In this document: positions 1 through 13,623 of the stretch, one piece after another
Layout: the number at the start of each line of letters is the position of its first letter
Position numbering within the stretch: the first letter of the stretch is position 1
Source of the DNA: Kwoniella bestiolae CBS 10118
Taxonomy: Eukaryota > Basidiomycota > Tremellomycetes > Tremellales > Cryptococcaceae
Reading direction: 5' to 3'
DNA: 64,000 nt
Assembly (NCBI RefSeq): GCF_000512585.2
Contig: NC_089241.1
Span: 6,466,001-6,530,000 of the forward strand
The notes under the pieces: generated by a model
The model's input: the letters and a program-made list of their open reading frames with translations, nothing else
The model's database searches: none
Told to the model about the DNA's origin: nothing
Program-made: the position numbers and the translations under genes

Positions 1-3000
1 GCGGTAAGACCCAGCGGATCACCTTCAACGAGCTCATCACCTAATGTCCCGCCCTCACTTCAGATACCTGGACCTTCCATCTTATCACCCACACCGACTC
101 CACTTCCGCAGCATAGGAAACACCCTGGAGGTTTCGCTGCTACGCCGTCATTTCCCTCGCCGCTCGCCCAAGCGATAACAGTTCCATCCAATTCAGACAC
201 TTCCTCCAACTCATCTCATTCCGGTTCAGAGGATGAAAAGGATGTTCGACCACGTAGACCAAGTCAGCAAGGATCCACTGGAAGCGGTACCCCAAAACGA
301 TCTCTTGATCAGTTCCCTCGACCTCGCACTGCCAGCCCAGTTCTGCCCACAAGCCGACCTGCCAGTCCATCTTCCTCATCTTCAGCTCAAGCAAGCTCAT
401 CTCGGCCGGAAAGTCCATCCACGTCCACTCGTCCTCAGGTCGTTACCCCTACGTCGCTTCTCATGAAAAGTAAAAGATCCGCCAGTGGATCAGCATTGAC
501 AGGGAATCTTCCTTTACCCGCTTCCAAGCAATCACCTCCGACCACATATAAAAAGGAATCACCCACTCATCCCGCTTCTCGCCGATTCGAAACTCTCACG
601 CGTCCGCAGAACGACGACGCAAGATCGGTATCATCCAGAGAGAGGAGTGAAAGTAGTGGAAGCTCTGTGGGTTTAGGAGTCACGCTACCAAATACCAGTC
701 CCCTCAACTTTGGTAGTCCCGACTTCGGCCCCGAGTCATCGCCTCGTCGCCGCTCGATTGCCATCCCCTCATCCGCCGGTATCGAAGGATCAAAGGAAGG
801 AAATGTGCTCGGTCTTGGATGGGGCGCCAATTGGGAGACGACTTCCACTTCAGGATCGTCATTTGGCAGTGGCAGTGGCTCCCTCAAGGACAAAGGGAAG
901 GCAAAGGATGTTTTGAGCACGTCAAGTCCAAGGAGAGACAGAGAAAGAACAGCCCCGGTTGGCTTGTCCAGGTGAGTTAGTCGACCATCGTCCCTCAATC
1001 AAAGGGATAATGTCTGTCACCACTTATTTACAAAGTTCACGCTAAAGTATATATCCCTGATAGTCCCTCGAGACAACGTCGCCAGTCAGAATTCCTTAAT
1101 CCCACTGGCCTGGATATCCGCAAGATGCCAATTCTTAGTACTGGAAGGCCGTCTGGTGCGATGACGAGTCTTTCCGGATCAGCTTCAATGGTCTCCCCTC
1201 TCAACCCTTTGCCATCTCCATGGACCTCCTCGTCCGATAATTCAGTCGGATTCAGTCCACCAAACAGTGTCACAAGCGAAAGCTCTACCGCGCCTACCTC
1301 GACATCATCCACCGGCGGTGCAATAAGGCTGAATCGTGTACCCACAAGCGTGCGATTAGCAGCGGAGCTAATCAAGGGAACGGGTAGTGCACCTACGCCA
1401 CCGCCTGTCCAGACCGCTAGTCCACCATCTGGAGCATCGACAGCGTCTGTTCCCACACCAAATCCGTCTCCAGTAGGAACCTCACCCTCATTTAGACCTA
1501 CCAATCCTCCTGTACCTTCTGCTAGAGAGCTTGCCGCTTTTACTTCCATGCCACCTCCAGCATTGAAACCAGCTTCTGCCTCACTCGCCGAGCTAGGCAA
1601 AGGTCGACCTGCTTCTTCCGTTCCTGCAACTCCTGCAGGTATGCGAAGCCTATCACCGACCATCGAGAAGAGCATACCTAGCACGGCGCCAACGTCTGCC
1701 GTCGGCCCTTCGACTCGAACTGCTTCCGGAGCCAGTCTCGCTCCCCCACCTGCATTCAAGAAGCCTCTCCTCCCCACACAACCTCGGCCACGCCCTTCAC
1801 TACCTGCTGATCCAGCTGGCGCAGCTACTGAAGGCTTTGCATTTTCCGCTCGACATCATCGTTACCGCACTTCGCTACATGAATCTTCGTTGAAATCAGC
1901 CATGGCAAACATGAGTCCTGACCCTGCTGAATCGCTAACGTCCCTTCCTTCTGCACCTGAAACCGAAGAACCCTCACCCACGACAGCACCCAAAACGTCT
2001 TCATATGGTTTGGGTCTCAGTATGCCACCCGAAACAGCTTTTATTGTGCCTGAAGGAACCACTGGTACAGTTACACCTGGTGGACCTATTGGAGCTGGAT
2101 CGAGCAGAACAAGATCGACTACTGGCCAAGGCATCGCAATGGACTTGGCCGGGTTTCCTGGTCTGGGAGATGCAGCGAGTCATGCCAGTATGATCATGCA
2201 GAGTAGACAGGCGAAGTTGCAGAGATGGAGACCGACAAGTGCGGGAGGTCAGGTGAGTATAGACCTTCTGCGTCACGGTAAAAAGGCTGATTTGCTTTAG
2301 CAGACCCACGGTGAGGGACTTTTACCACCCGCTTTCAATCGTTCAACCAGTACAGGTGCGCCTGCAATGCTTGCGGCTCCACGGACGCTCCGTCAAGCTC
2401 AATGGGGCGATATCGACTCCTCCCCTTCTGCTGCATCTTCCCCTGGAGAAGATCTCCCTCCCATCCCTGCTTCAATGCATGAGCTGACAAGAGCAGTATC
2501 TATACCGGTTGAGTCACCCGGACTCAAGCTTTACGACCGTTCTACTGGACCTGCACCGGTGCATTCCAATGCTGGACCTTCAAGATTCTCTGCCGCTCCT
2601 GCTGGGATGGACATGAGCAATAACATGGAAAGACAGTCTAGTGCTAGTACCGTTGGAGGGATAGAATGGATAGATTGGATGGATTGCTATAAACGGTATA
2701 AAGAAGCAAAAATCCGAGCAGAAGCTGAAGTAGCGAAACGAGCGAGCTTCGTCGCGGAAAGTCCTGTTATGCCTTTGGTCACTGCACCTATACCTGAAGA
2801 ACCCAATCGCATGTCTCAAGACCTCGATATAACCCCTCAACCCAATTACGATACATCCAGCGCGATCGCTCTCACTCCTACTACTTCCCGTGATGACCTC
2901 GGTCCCCCACCTTCTGTATCTGGCTCATTACGAAGAAGAAGTCTCTCGATTCGATCCACTTTATCGTTGGTTGATCCTAAACTATCCCCAATATCAAAAC

Positions 3001-6000
3001 GAGCGAACCTCTTTGATCGGCAACGACAGTCGTCCGGAAGTTCCGCCAAAACTGACAGCTCTTCCTCTGGGGCTGGACAGAAGAAGAAGAAAAACTTGGT
3101 CTCAAAGATGGAGGGATGGTGGAACGCAGTCAAGAGCAATTTTGCCCCAGAGAGTGAGCATCATCACTCTTACCGACCCAGCACGTTAGGCCATCATGTG
3201 CAAAATCGAATACCGTCAGAACCAAGCTCTCGAAGACCAAGCGAGGTTCCAACCCTACATCATCCTCAAGCAGCTCTACTTGCACCCGAAGCTAGACGAG
3301 ACTCTTCACTGTCCCTTCGACCTGTGGTGTCTCATGCTGAACTGCGACCTCGCATGATGCATCACGACGCGCACGAAACCGCTAGTATCGTGGGATCCAC
3401 TTCGGCCGATATCGCACATCTATCTCGGCAATCGTCCGAAGAGACTACGATGCCTCCATCTCTCCCTCACATGCCTATGCGTCACCCTTCTACCGTGCCT
3501 GAAGAAACCTCTTTCCCCCCGAGTCGTGGTAGCGGTTCACTTGAGGCTCGGCGACGTCAACCCAACCTTCGTTTGGACCTTGAATCGAATGTGCTTAGTC
3601 AACCCAGCTCCCATAGTGATTCCAGCACTTCACTCAGTCAACCCAGGATGGTACCACTTGGCAAGAGTCCATTCGATAGACCAAGTCAAGCTACTTCTCG
3701 GTCATCTTCGTTTGGTCAATCTCTCGGTCCAGGTCTTACACCAGGTGTACCAAGGTGGGATCAAACGCCTTCCCCCGTATACGCCTTAGGTCAAGAACGG
3801 CGAGGAAGCGACGAGAACCGACCAGTCGCTCCTGGTGCTGACATCACCGTCGCATCAGTGAGAAAACACGTTAAGCACAGGTTGACCGCTGCGAAGGACA
3901 TTTGTGATATGACGCTTAGGAAGACCATTGAGGCCATCACCCGCTTCGTTGAAAGACAAAGGGAGGAGGAGGATAGGACCGAAGAGATCCCGGTGGACTA
4001 CTTCGAGGCATTGAACATGAATGACTCCCCTCTGATAGATACGGAAACAGAAAGTGATACGGGTGAGCGAATGGAGAGCGAAGGCAATAGGTCTCGAGCA
4101 GGTTAGTTACCCCCTTTCTCGTCAAAGGATTGGCTCCGCATTCAAAGGACGGTTGCGCTAACATAGTACATAGTATCGTCATCTCGAGGACCGAGCAGAC
4201 GTCCTTCCATTTCTCATGCCGCTCTCAGTCCAACAAAGAGATTATCCATGTTACCTGCCAGTCCAAGTCGGGTGACATCACGACGACGATCAAGTGCTGT
4301 ACCACGGAACTATCAGCCTGGACGAGCAAGTCGAAATATGTCTCTTGGTCTTGATCGAACTCAGTCAAATACCAGTTCCAGATCGACTTCTCGCTCCAGA
4401 TCACCTATGCCTCCTACCGCGCGCATAGTAGCTCAAAACCAGCTGGACGAAGCAGACGACGATTTGCTTTTCTTGACTGCTCTACAAGACCTCATTGTTC
4501 TCGCCACTGAAGCTCTTGATTCAAGTGTCAACGCATTGGTCACTCGTCCTTCGCTTTGTACGGAGATCATCCAGAAGCTCCAGACTGTTGGATCTAAGTG
4601 GGATAGACACGACGACTGGCCAGGAAGAGATTGGTACGTCGACATCCTCATGGCTGTTGCGAATCTCTCCAGAGTGTTGGATTGGTGGGAAGCGGAGAAG
4701 GGATTCTGGAATTTCGATGAAGATGATGAGAATGAGCCTTTGATGTTCGTCATGAAGCCTTCGAGAGAGGAACCGAGGTTTGATCAAGAGTTCAAAGCTG
4801 CCTTGGGAGATTCGAGGTATTCACCTGCTCTTGCGCCGACCCAAATTCCGGATAGACCTGCTTCGGCGATCAGTCTGGATGTACCTTCCCCTACGTCGTC
4901 CGGACCATACACCGCCAAGACGGCTATGGGGCCGTCTGCTGGTACACCAAAAGCTCAAGCTGTGGAAGATCTGAAATTCCTAGCGGAACACGCGAAGAGT
5001 GTGAATATAGTGATGGAGTTGAGTTTGCAAGGAGAGCAGATCGAATATGTCAATGATGCTATAATGGAGGTTGTTGGGTGAGTGGTTTGAATTATGGCAT
5101 ATTCAGGTCTTTACTGATATATGGCTTCAGGCAAGAACCAGAAGACGTTCTTGGCAAACCCATCGCCGATCTTCTTGCTCCAGGTGATGCCTCTGTCTTC
5201 TCTGAGGCTACCCAAACGCTTGTGGAAGACGACAATAACACGGTACAGCTCAGATTCCGATTCGAAGTTCACGAGTACGAAGACAATGAAACGGACAAAC
5301 GACAACCCGGACCTGTGTACATCGAACTTGAAGGTGTTGGTATGCTCATGCGGGAGTATAATGAGCCTTCCCACACCATGTGGGTGTTGAAACCCGTTCC
5401 AGCGACTCAAGTGGAAGCTATCACCGATGCTGCTTTCCCTCGAGATGGTATCATATCTACAGAAGGTATTCTGTGTAGAATCTGCGAGAGAGAAATCGTC
5501 ACTTGGTTCTTCGAGAAGCACAACGAAACTTGTGATGCTGTTCATCGACTCGAAGCCGAAATTATTGAATGTAATGACTGTTTACACGATCTTCAGCAAA
5601 CCGTAGTCAAGCTCAACACGGATATCGATACTGCACAACCAAATCAACCTGCGCAATATCAAGGTGTCTTGTTTTATACGCTGCCCGATTCGATTATCAC
5701 CAACGATGAAGGTGCTTCGCCGCAGATGCCCCAAGGTGTGGAGATACGAAAAGTCGCCCATGAACACCTGCAGGATGCCATCAGTATCCTTAATGTCGCT
5801 AGACATATCGAAACCCCTTCGGTGCAGGAAGACGAAGCGGATCTACCATTCACTGTTCAGCGATACCTCTCTCGAGAATCGGAGGAAAAACTCCAGAGGA
5901 TTACTCGATGGCAAAGACCTCACACTAGTGATCGAGCGCTCAATCTGCTATTCACCCATGTGGAAGACCAACTCAGGAGGAAACAGAAGGCTATCGCTAG

Positions 6001-9000
6001 AATGCAAAGTACGATTAGGTATTCTGAGAAAACAAGGCACGAATGGGAAGATAAAGTCAATCAGATGTTGGCGGAACGAGATGATAGTAGTCAGTCCGAG
6101 AGTGGGTCTGATGGAGCTGGAGATGGTATTTTATCCCCTACCGAAGCTCAGATCTCACCGACGGCAACTGGAAATGCCAACGATAATCCTGAGACTTCCC
6201 CTCCTGGTCCCAGGAAGATCGCTCCTCAAGCTAGATTACCTATTACTCAAGGTCATCCGCACAGACAGCCCAGTGGATATGGTGATCATTCCGGTGCTAT
6301 CACTATTACTGCGCCTACACCTGCTGTGCATACTTCCGCTCAGACCCCGGCTCATATACATACGCCGATTCCACCAGCTTTCAATCGTGCAGCTTCTACT
6401 CCTGCTTCGGTACCCGCGCCATCACCCATATACATTCCTTCTCACCCTCCACCTCCTCAACCAGCCCAACCATCTAGCAGACCCAGCTCTAAGACCAACT
6501 CACCTCTTCTAGTACCTCACGATAAACACGGCCATCATAGACGAGTGTCCACGTCCAAACATTTCCGTGGTGATGCCGGTCCATTATCCCCTCGAATCCC
6601 TTCTGCTGCTCTGCAATCACGTGCTGCTCAGCCTTCAATCAAGGATTTCGAAATTATAAAACCTATCTCTCGAGGTGCTTTCGGTTCCGTCTACCTAGCC
6701 AAGAAAGTAGCTACGGGCGATTATTTCGCGATCAAAGCGTTGAAGAAATCAGATATGATCGCCAAGAATCAAATTACAAATGTCAAAGCTGAACGAACCA
6801 TCCTGATGAATCAGGCTAGCTCGCCCTATGTGGTCAGGCTTTTCTTCTCTTTCCAGTCGAAAGAGTATCTGTACCTCGTCATGGAGTATTTGAATGGCGG
6901 TGATTGCGCGACGCTTGTCAAGACCCTTGGAGGGTTGAGCGAAGATTGGGCGAGAAATTATACGGCCGAGGTGGTGCTGGGGTTGGAGTATTTGCATGCT
7001 AGGAATATCGTTCATCGGTGAGTCCATGTTTCTCTTTTCCTTTGACTATACCTCATTCTCAACCCGAGCCCACCTCATTCTCCTTTCCAATCCTCATCGC
7101 AGCCTCAACCCTCCCTCCTCCGGCACTCTGAAGTGTTCTGTGCCGATCTAACGCTGATACCCATCCTAGTGATATCAAACCCGATAATCTCTTGATTGAC
7201 GCTCGAGGTCATCTCAAATTGACTGATTTCGGTTTATCGCGAATCGGTTTGCTGAACCGTCAGGTTGGTGGACCACGACCTGCCTATCTTAGAGGTACTT
7301 CCTTGCGAGGCTCATCGAGAACACGTCCCTCCTATTCTCGAACCGTCTCGAATTCATCTTCCAACGATTCTCCCATGATCTCACCTGAACTTCTCAATGC
7401 GCAACCAATGTCTCATCTCAGTCAATCATACTTTGCTCAACAGATCCAAGAAACAGCTTCGGCCGACGAATCGAGTGGATCTGAGTCTGCTGGTGTTATA
7501 CCCAAACATATCCGACAGATGTCTGTAGCCAACAAATTAGGCGATACTTCGTCTGGTAGTGGTAGAGAACAAGCTCGGTTCGTCGGTACTCCAGATTATC
7601 TCGCACCGGAAAGTATCCTAGGTATAGGTCAGGACGATGCTGCCGTCGATTGGTGGGCACTAGGTGTGGTTCTATACGAATTCATATATGGTATACCCCC
7701 TTTCCACGCTGAGACACCCGAAAAGGTATTCGACAATGTGGTTTCTCGTCGAATCGACTGGCACGATGATGAGATCGAGATCTCACCTGAAGCTAGGGAC
7801 TTGATGGATAGATTGATGTGCACCGATGTTCAGAAGAGACTGGGTGCGAAAGGTGCGGAAGAAGTAAAGAAGCATCCGTTCTTCAGTGGTATCGACTGGA
7901 ACACCATTGCAACAGCCGAAGCAAGTTTCGTACCGGAAGTTACCGATCCTGAATCAACCGACTATTTCGACTCTAGAGGTGCAGCACACACATTCCACGA
8001 CGATGATAACGCAGTGCCGCAGGTGCTGAAACAAGCGCCTGGCATCAAGCCTGGTCCGCCACTCCTGTCGCCCAAAGCAGCTGAAGATATGGGTGCGGTC
8101 ATTGACGATATTGCAGAACAAGATGATTTCGGTACTTTCACGTACAAGAACCTACCGAGTCTCAAACAAGCCAACGATGATGTGATTAGGAAGATGAGGT
8201 CTGATTCCATGGCTCCGATAGGACAGACATTAGAAGGTCCCGCCCCGGTCAATGTTAGACGACCTAGAAGTTTGTCTATCAAATTACAGAATAGATCGAA
8301 GAGAAAAACATCGGATGTTAATCTTCCCCCATCACCTACAACCTCCACTTCGTCTGCTGCGTCCACCCCTTCCCGAACGAGCAACATGCCTCAGACTCCT
8401 GGTATGATGCCTGCTCCTCAACATGTTAGACGACCCTCCGAGCTCAATGCCTTGGATCGAGTGAAGCTGTCGGATGATCTGCACAATGATTTGAATAGAA
8501 GGAATTCTACGCCCATAAGAGTCAGAGCTGGATCGGGGTCAAGTGCAGGAAGTGCAAGTGCGGAACTGTGGAGACAGCGAAGACAGGTATCGCTGAATGC
8601 CGAGTCTGGGGCGAACGTGCCTGGGATCATACCGCTTGATAGTCCTGAGGGGGTGGTTCATTCGTTTGGAAGTGGATTGACGGATAGAGGACTGGATGTG
8701 TTGGTTGCTGAAGATAATCCGATCTCGCAGAAGGTGAGTGTGGGATTGAGCTATGTCGTCCCTGGAACGAAAATGCTGATGGTGATAACGTCATGTGGCA
8801 GATCCTCGAAACTCTACTTACGAGGATGGGATGTCGATGTATTTGCGTGGATGATGGGCCTGGTGCTCTGGCTGCTACGATGGGTAGTATTCGTGAGTCA
8901 TCGGATGCACTACTTCTGCCTTCAGGGTAACTTGTATTGACAACATGCTGTGAACTAGGCTTCGACGTCATCATTTGCGATATCCACATGCCCGTTGTGA

Positions 9001-9357
9001 ATGGTGAACAAGTTGCTCGTATGATCAGATCAACGAACAATCATAATCAAAATACCCCTAGTAAGTGTACCCATCGGTTCTTCCTCACTGCTTCGCTTCA
9101 TGTCTTCGATATACTGATCAATGAGTGAATGTCTAGTCATCGCTGCGACCTCATACGAGCAACATCAAGTAGTCACCGAAGAAGGGACGTTGTTCTCTGC
9201 GGTGCTCAATAAACCAGTGTCCAAAGCAGACTTGATCAAGTGTCTAGGTAAATTAGGATTTATCCTTAGTTCGGGCGGTGGAGGAACCACCAATACCAAT
9301 ACAAGCTCGGAACCCTCCTCTCATTCTAATTCATTACCTATACAAACTCCTTCTTAA
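1..9357 (+). CDS. RIM15: Rim15-type AGC kinase with PAS, kinase and receiver domains (5' partial)
   Basis: Exons: <1-971, 1064-2252, 2301-4101, 4174-5077, 5131-7017, 7170-8733, 8802-8892, 8959-9060, 9137-9357; all phases close, giving 2909 visible residues with the start upstream of the window. The first ~1300 residues are Ser/Pro-rich and probably disordered. A PAS-like region lies at about 1600-1690, then a C-x2-C-x11-H-x3-C zinc-finger-like motif (about 1735-1755). The kinase (about 2128-2515) has the loop SRGAFGSV, lysine in AIKALKK, HRDIKPDN (split by intron 5), DFG, a ~110-residue insert, then GTPDYLAPE. That split activation segment is typical of Rim15/Cek1/Greatwall. The C-terminal receiver has the EDN acidic pair, the phospho-acceptor in CDIHMP, a Thr and the Lys of NKP. 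Family role: nutrient-controlled entry into quiescence and stress response through endosulfine/PP2A. The first glycine of the glycine loop is Ser. Confidence 0.9.
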
Positions 9358-10024
9358 CCGCCTACCTCAGCTACTACCTAGATCGGATATTCTCAACGAT
9401 GATGTGTTCTCATGTGTATATATAGTTTCCTTGCTTGTTTGATACTTGTAAATTACGTTCCGTTACGTGTCTCTTGAATTCTTTTCTTGTCCGTTATAAT
9501 AATCTGGTTTGACGGGTCCATCGAGATAGTCATTTGTATTTTTACATTGCAGTATGGGTATAGTACAGTACGTGGTAACGTTGTTGTTTCTCTTTATCTA
9601 CATAGTATGCATGCATCCGTCATTTACTGTATATCACGCCGGTAACCATCGAGGCGAGGGTGATTACTGAACAACGGTGAAGGGGGATTCACTCATTACC
9701 GTACTGTATGTACATGTAAAGATATAGCGAATTTGACAGGAGCACTGGACAAGCTCGTAGGACTAGAGGTACTAGAATCATCGCTATAGCCCAGACATGA
9801 TTAGTCGATTTGACTTGACCCTTGTTATCAACGGATATGATAATTCTGATCGCTCTGACTTTTCACGATAGGTGGTGGGTGTGGTGAAAGAATGTACAGT
9901 ATAGATGATGACAGTATATATGATAGGCTGATTTCCTGAAAATCGTCAATCCGTGAGCGAACGCATAGCCTGATGGTAAGAGAACAGCACATACCATATG
10001 CACAGCGGTAGTGTCATGTCCACA
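9358..10024. other. convergent intergenic region, no gene seen
   Basis: It lies between the 3' end of the RIM15-type gene and the 3' end of family copy A. AT-rich and TATA-like stretches occur around 9416-9424 and 9914-9925, but no reading frame of useful length and no RNA gene were recognised. It probably holds the 3' untranslated regions and terminators of both genes. Confidence 0.5.
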
Positions 10025-11078
10025 CTAGGTAGCACCACTATACCCTTCTGCTTTTTCCTTCTCTTCTTCATCGGCATCTTCCTTTACACCATTACCTTTG
10101 TCTTCCACTTTCGTAGCTTCCTTCCTCGATTCTTCGATATTTACCTTTTCCAATTCCTTCTCCATACTGTCTTCACCCGCAACATCTCCTGAGGTGATCG
10201 TATCATCTGATGCAGCATTATTTTCAACCTCCTCTGTCTGCCCTCCGTCGCCTTCGTCAATACCCTGAACTCTGTACTGTTCCTCTTTCTCCGCTTCATT
10301 TCTACGCTCTTTCTCCTCCTGTTCTTGATGCCACTTCTCCGCCTCTTCTTTAGCTCTTCCGATGCTCCAGTCAATCTTCTTCATGAGCTCCTGTAATCCT
10401 CGGTGATCTTTGTACCTCTCCATCATGTACACTCTCCAATCAACCTCATCCACCGGAGGATCGAAATCAGCAGGGAGATCAGGCTCGAATATCTCCCTGA
10501 AGCCTATCTTTCGAAATGCGCTATTCCATTGACCTATGAGGCTCAATCTCTGGTAGATCCTTCCATTCTCCACGCAGTCCGCTAGATCTGGCCTCCCATG
10601 CTTCTTGTAACATTCGGTGAGGAATTCCTCCTCATTCGTCATGATGTTCCCACCGATGAAATGGTTGATGCATTCGTAAAGCAGCGGGGGAGCAGCGAAA
10701 CCCTCAGCCTTGGTGGTTACATATGCCCTATATTGTACTAAGCGATCAGTACCTGATGCGACATCTCTTCATATGAATTCTATGACCCACCATTGCCAAA
10801 CGGGACATCCGCAATTGTCGACGTACTCACGTCAGCTTGGTCAATCTCCCATTGTGCTATATCCCCTTCATCAGACTATTGCAGAAATAAAGCTTCAATA
10901 TCACCTTCCCATTTCGCTGATGGGGGGATTCTGAGAGACCTACATCATAGCCGAGACATTGATGTTCTGTGTCCGAAAAGTGATCTCCGCACAAATGTTT
11001 ACCACATGACATACATTCCCCCTGTTTAAGCATAGTTCGGGAGGTACATCCTGGATGGTCGCAAGGCCAGGTGAGCAT
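10025..11078 (-). CDS. family copy A: AN1-like zinc finger joined to C-terminal module, kinase lost
   Basis: Exons (minus): 11078-10944, 10875-10791, 10737-10025; phases 0 and 1 close; 310 residues. Residues 1-45 are an AN1-like finger fitting C-x4-C-x10-C-x2-C-x4-C-x2-H-x5-H-x-C, starting MLTWPC as in copy G. The rest is the family C-terminal module (AYVTTKAEGF, RPDLADCV, YMMERYKDH) with a long Glu/Lys-rich tail. The two kinase-lobe exons present in B, E, F and G are absent. The ancestral donor after Asp (gtgagt at 10830) would give phase 0 and an early stop at either acceptor. A downstream donor (gtgggt at 10790) makes exon 2 40 nt longer and restores the frame, with a TACTGAT branch site in the 53-nt intron. 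It could be a functional kinase-less derivative or a decayed copy that is open by chance. Role unknown. Confidence 0.6.
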
Positions 11079-11424
11079 GTTGGCGAGGTTGAACAGAGTG
11101 GTTTTGGGTTTTAGGGTAGTCTCAGTACTATTGATGAATGTTACTGGTTATCACAGTGTTACAAGTGAAGGGGGATATCAATGATAGTATATATACGAAA
11201 CTTGAGAAGTTACAATTTGATGTAACAAATCGTTGTTGTGTTGCAAGTCACATTTAGCTCAGTGCGTGCTGTCCCGTACACTGTCGTCATCATCATCCGG
11301 GGGGATCATGTTGTGTGCAGGTTGAAACAGATCTGCATAACAGCACATATGCAACACATATAGATTTATAACCATGAAAAAGACATGGCAAATTCATTGT
11401 ACTGTACAATACAATACTGCATGA

Positions 11425-13236
11425 TCACTTCTCCTTCTTATCATTCTTCTCATGCCATTCCATCGCTTCCTTCTCCGCTCTCTCAAGACTCCATTCATAC
11501 TTCGCCATATACCCTTGAAGCCCTACGTCATGTGCATATCTCCTTATCATATACACCGTCCAGTCCGCATCCGTCTTAGGCGGATCAAAGTCCGAAGGTA
11601 TGACATCGAACACCTCCCTGAATCCAGACTTCTTATACGCCTTATCATATTGACCTATTCTCTGAAGTCGAGTATACAGTCTCCCATTCCTCACGCAATC
11701 TGCCAAGTCCTCTCGACCCAATCTGACGTACGTCTCAATCAGGGATTTCTCATCCTCTGTCATTTCGTTGGAACCGAGGAAGATGTATTCGCCGGTACGG
11801 TTGAAGATGTATGGGGTGGAGAAAGCTTCGGCTTTGGTGGTCACGTATGCCCTTAGCGAATCAACGATGATCAGTATACATCTTGTAGTGGTGGAGCTCT
11901 CGTGTGAATGGCGTATTAAGGGAAAAGGTAGATGATCTCTCCAAGATGGTGCTCACCATTCCCAATCCAGTATACCCACCACCTTCCCTCCATCATCCAC
12001 CATCAAATGATCTCCCTTCTCATCATCATGCTTCACATACAACTGACCCGGATCTTCTCCCAATATCTTCGAGGCGGTGACCAATTCCCTCAATTCCAAG
12101 TGCCAGAGGTACTCATCTATACCCGAGCCTTGAAGCGCATTCACCGATATGTAGCGAAGGGCAGCATCGATATGAGCGAGGTATCTCTCCTTCTGATTTA
12201 CAAATGGACCAAGAAGGTATGGCGGAGTGGGGTTCATGAAGCATCCTCGAGCTACAGTAGGTCCCGTCGTAGTTGAAGTTCCATAACCATCTTTCGAAGG
12301 GTAGATGCATCCGATATGCTTGTATGGGAGTTTGAGGTTAGATAAGGAAATTTGAACTTTGGCAAATTCTTCGATGAAATGCCTGAGCTGATCTTTGGGG
12401 AGTTCGATCTTCCCGATGTATCCTGATCGAGGTACGTTCATGGGTGTACCTGACATGGATTCGTAGTAGAAGTAATCGAGAGGTGGTACCGCAGAAGACT
12501 CTAGCGAAACAGTAATTGACTCAATACAAAGCTATTATACAGCACGAAGATCATGAAGGTCTGGAGAGACTGACCATCTTTCCTTTCGGAGACATTGGTG
12601 AGGTGAAGCGGTAAGAACGCTTTTGGAAAAGGTATACCTTGAGATTTGAGTACGTTCAAAGTTGCAACTTCACTTTGGATGACTGCATCGGCGAGTTCGG
12701 GAGGAGGTCGATGTCCTCTACTCTGTCTGACTCGAAGAAGCCACTTGACACCAACATCGAAGGTGATTTTGAAATGAAGGTTGAACCCGCCCCGTGTGCC
12801 ATCGTCAAGGAGTGAGTCGACGGAGGGAGGGATAACGAGGGTAGGATGGTGGTCTGGTCGAAGGATGTTGATCTCATTGAGGAAATGCTGTTGATGTTTC
12901 GTCACATCATTCAACACCGTCTGGAACTATTCTCAAGCCATAAGCACTTGAATATCAATGGTTATGTTTAGAAGTTGAATACGCACGTAATCTCTCTTAG
13001 CGTTGTTGTATATCTCTTTTCTCCCCTACGTCCTCACCATCAGCTACTGTATGGCTCTATTGCCACCGAAGGATATGATTACTCACCGGAGACTTCTTGT
13101 TCTTACATATATGATACTCAGCGTTGTTGTGCTCGATACATCGTACTTGATGGCAATCATCACATATCGCGTAAAAGCCGAGGTTCTTATTGGGACAAGA
13201 CGATATACCGCATGGATATTCTATCAGCTCAGGCAT
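11425..13236 (-). CDS. family copy B: AN1-like finger plus APH-like kinase, intact
   Basis: Exons (minus): 13236-13087, 13025-12987, 12926-12575, 12500-11957, 11851-11425; phases 0, 0, 1, 2 close; 503 residues. Residues 1-50, starting MPELIEYPC, form the AN1-like finger (six Cys, two His at family spacing). Residues 51-63 are a basic linker. Residues 64-180 are a kinase N-lobe with GVKWLLRVRQ and the alphaC-like QSEVATL. Residues 181-361 are the C-lobe, with YLWHLELREL, the catalytic-loop-like YVKHDDEKGDH and GILDWEW. Residues 361-503 are the C-terminal module with EDLADCVRNG. APH-fold enzymes phosphorylate small molecules; AN1 fingers often occur in ubiquitin/proteasome stress proteins. The substrate here is unknown. 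It sits head to tail with A (346 bp gap) and C (387 bp gap). Confidence 0.82.
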
Positions 13237-13623
13237 TGTGGATAGGCCAAGTGTGATTACAGAGGTGACAGCAGAATGAAAGTGTAATTTTTTAAGAAAT
13301 TCAGACTGATAGAGGATATCATAGAAACTTAATGACTACGGGCAAAACTAGCTCAAAACACTGTGGTTACTTCGTAAACAACAGCATGGACCGCTTTATT
13401 GATGGTACGGAACGACATCTTGACGACGATCAAAGCTTGGTGAAGGAACCACACACACACACATGTTCCGGCCGGTCTCGAACTATCCTTTTTTGACCCA
13501 ATCTTCAACGAACCCTTCTTCGGGCTCGATCCTCTGGCGCCGTACAGAAGGTAGAAGGCATTGTATGTTGCATCATGGTATAGGGAGATATAACAAAAGC
13601 TTTCCTTCATCATACGTTAGGTT
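13237..13623. repeat. spacer between copies B and C with a short (CA)n tract
   Basis: The spacer has a (CA)6-7 microsatellite at 13450-13463, bounded by ggaac and gttcc as a small inverted pair. No coding sequence was recognised. By position it should hold the promoter of B and the 3' end of C. Confidence 0.45.

Noticed and set aside
1037..1777. 246-residue minus-strand open frame
   Set aside because: It is the antisense shadow of the Ser/Pro-rich exon 2 of the Rim15-type gene; composition (Gly/Val/Glu-rich) mirrors that and no splice context supports it.
5664..6512. 282-residue plus-strand frame inside the Rim15-type gene
   Set aside because: It is a +1 shadow of exon 5, which has continuous PAS-to-kinase coding sequence in its own frame.
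13449..13463. (CA)n tract as a regulatory switch of copy B
   Set aside because: It is only six to seven units and is bounded by a five-base inverted pair; it is too short to claim phase variation or function.
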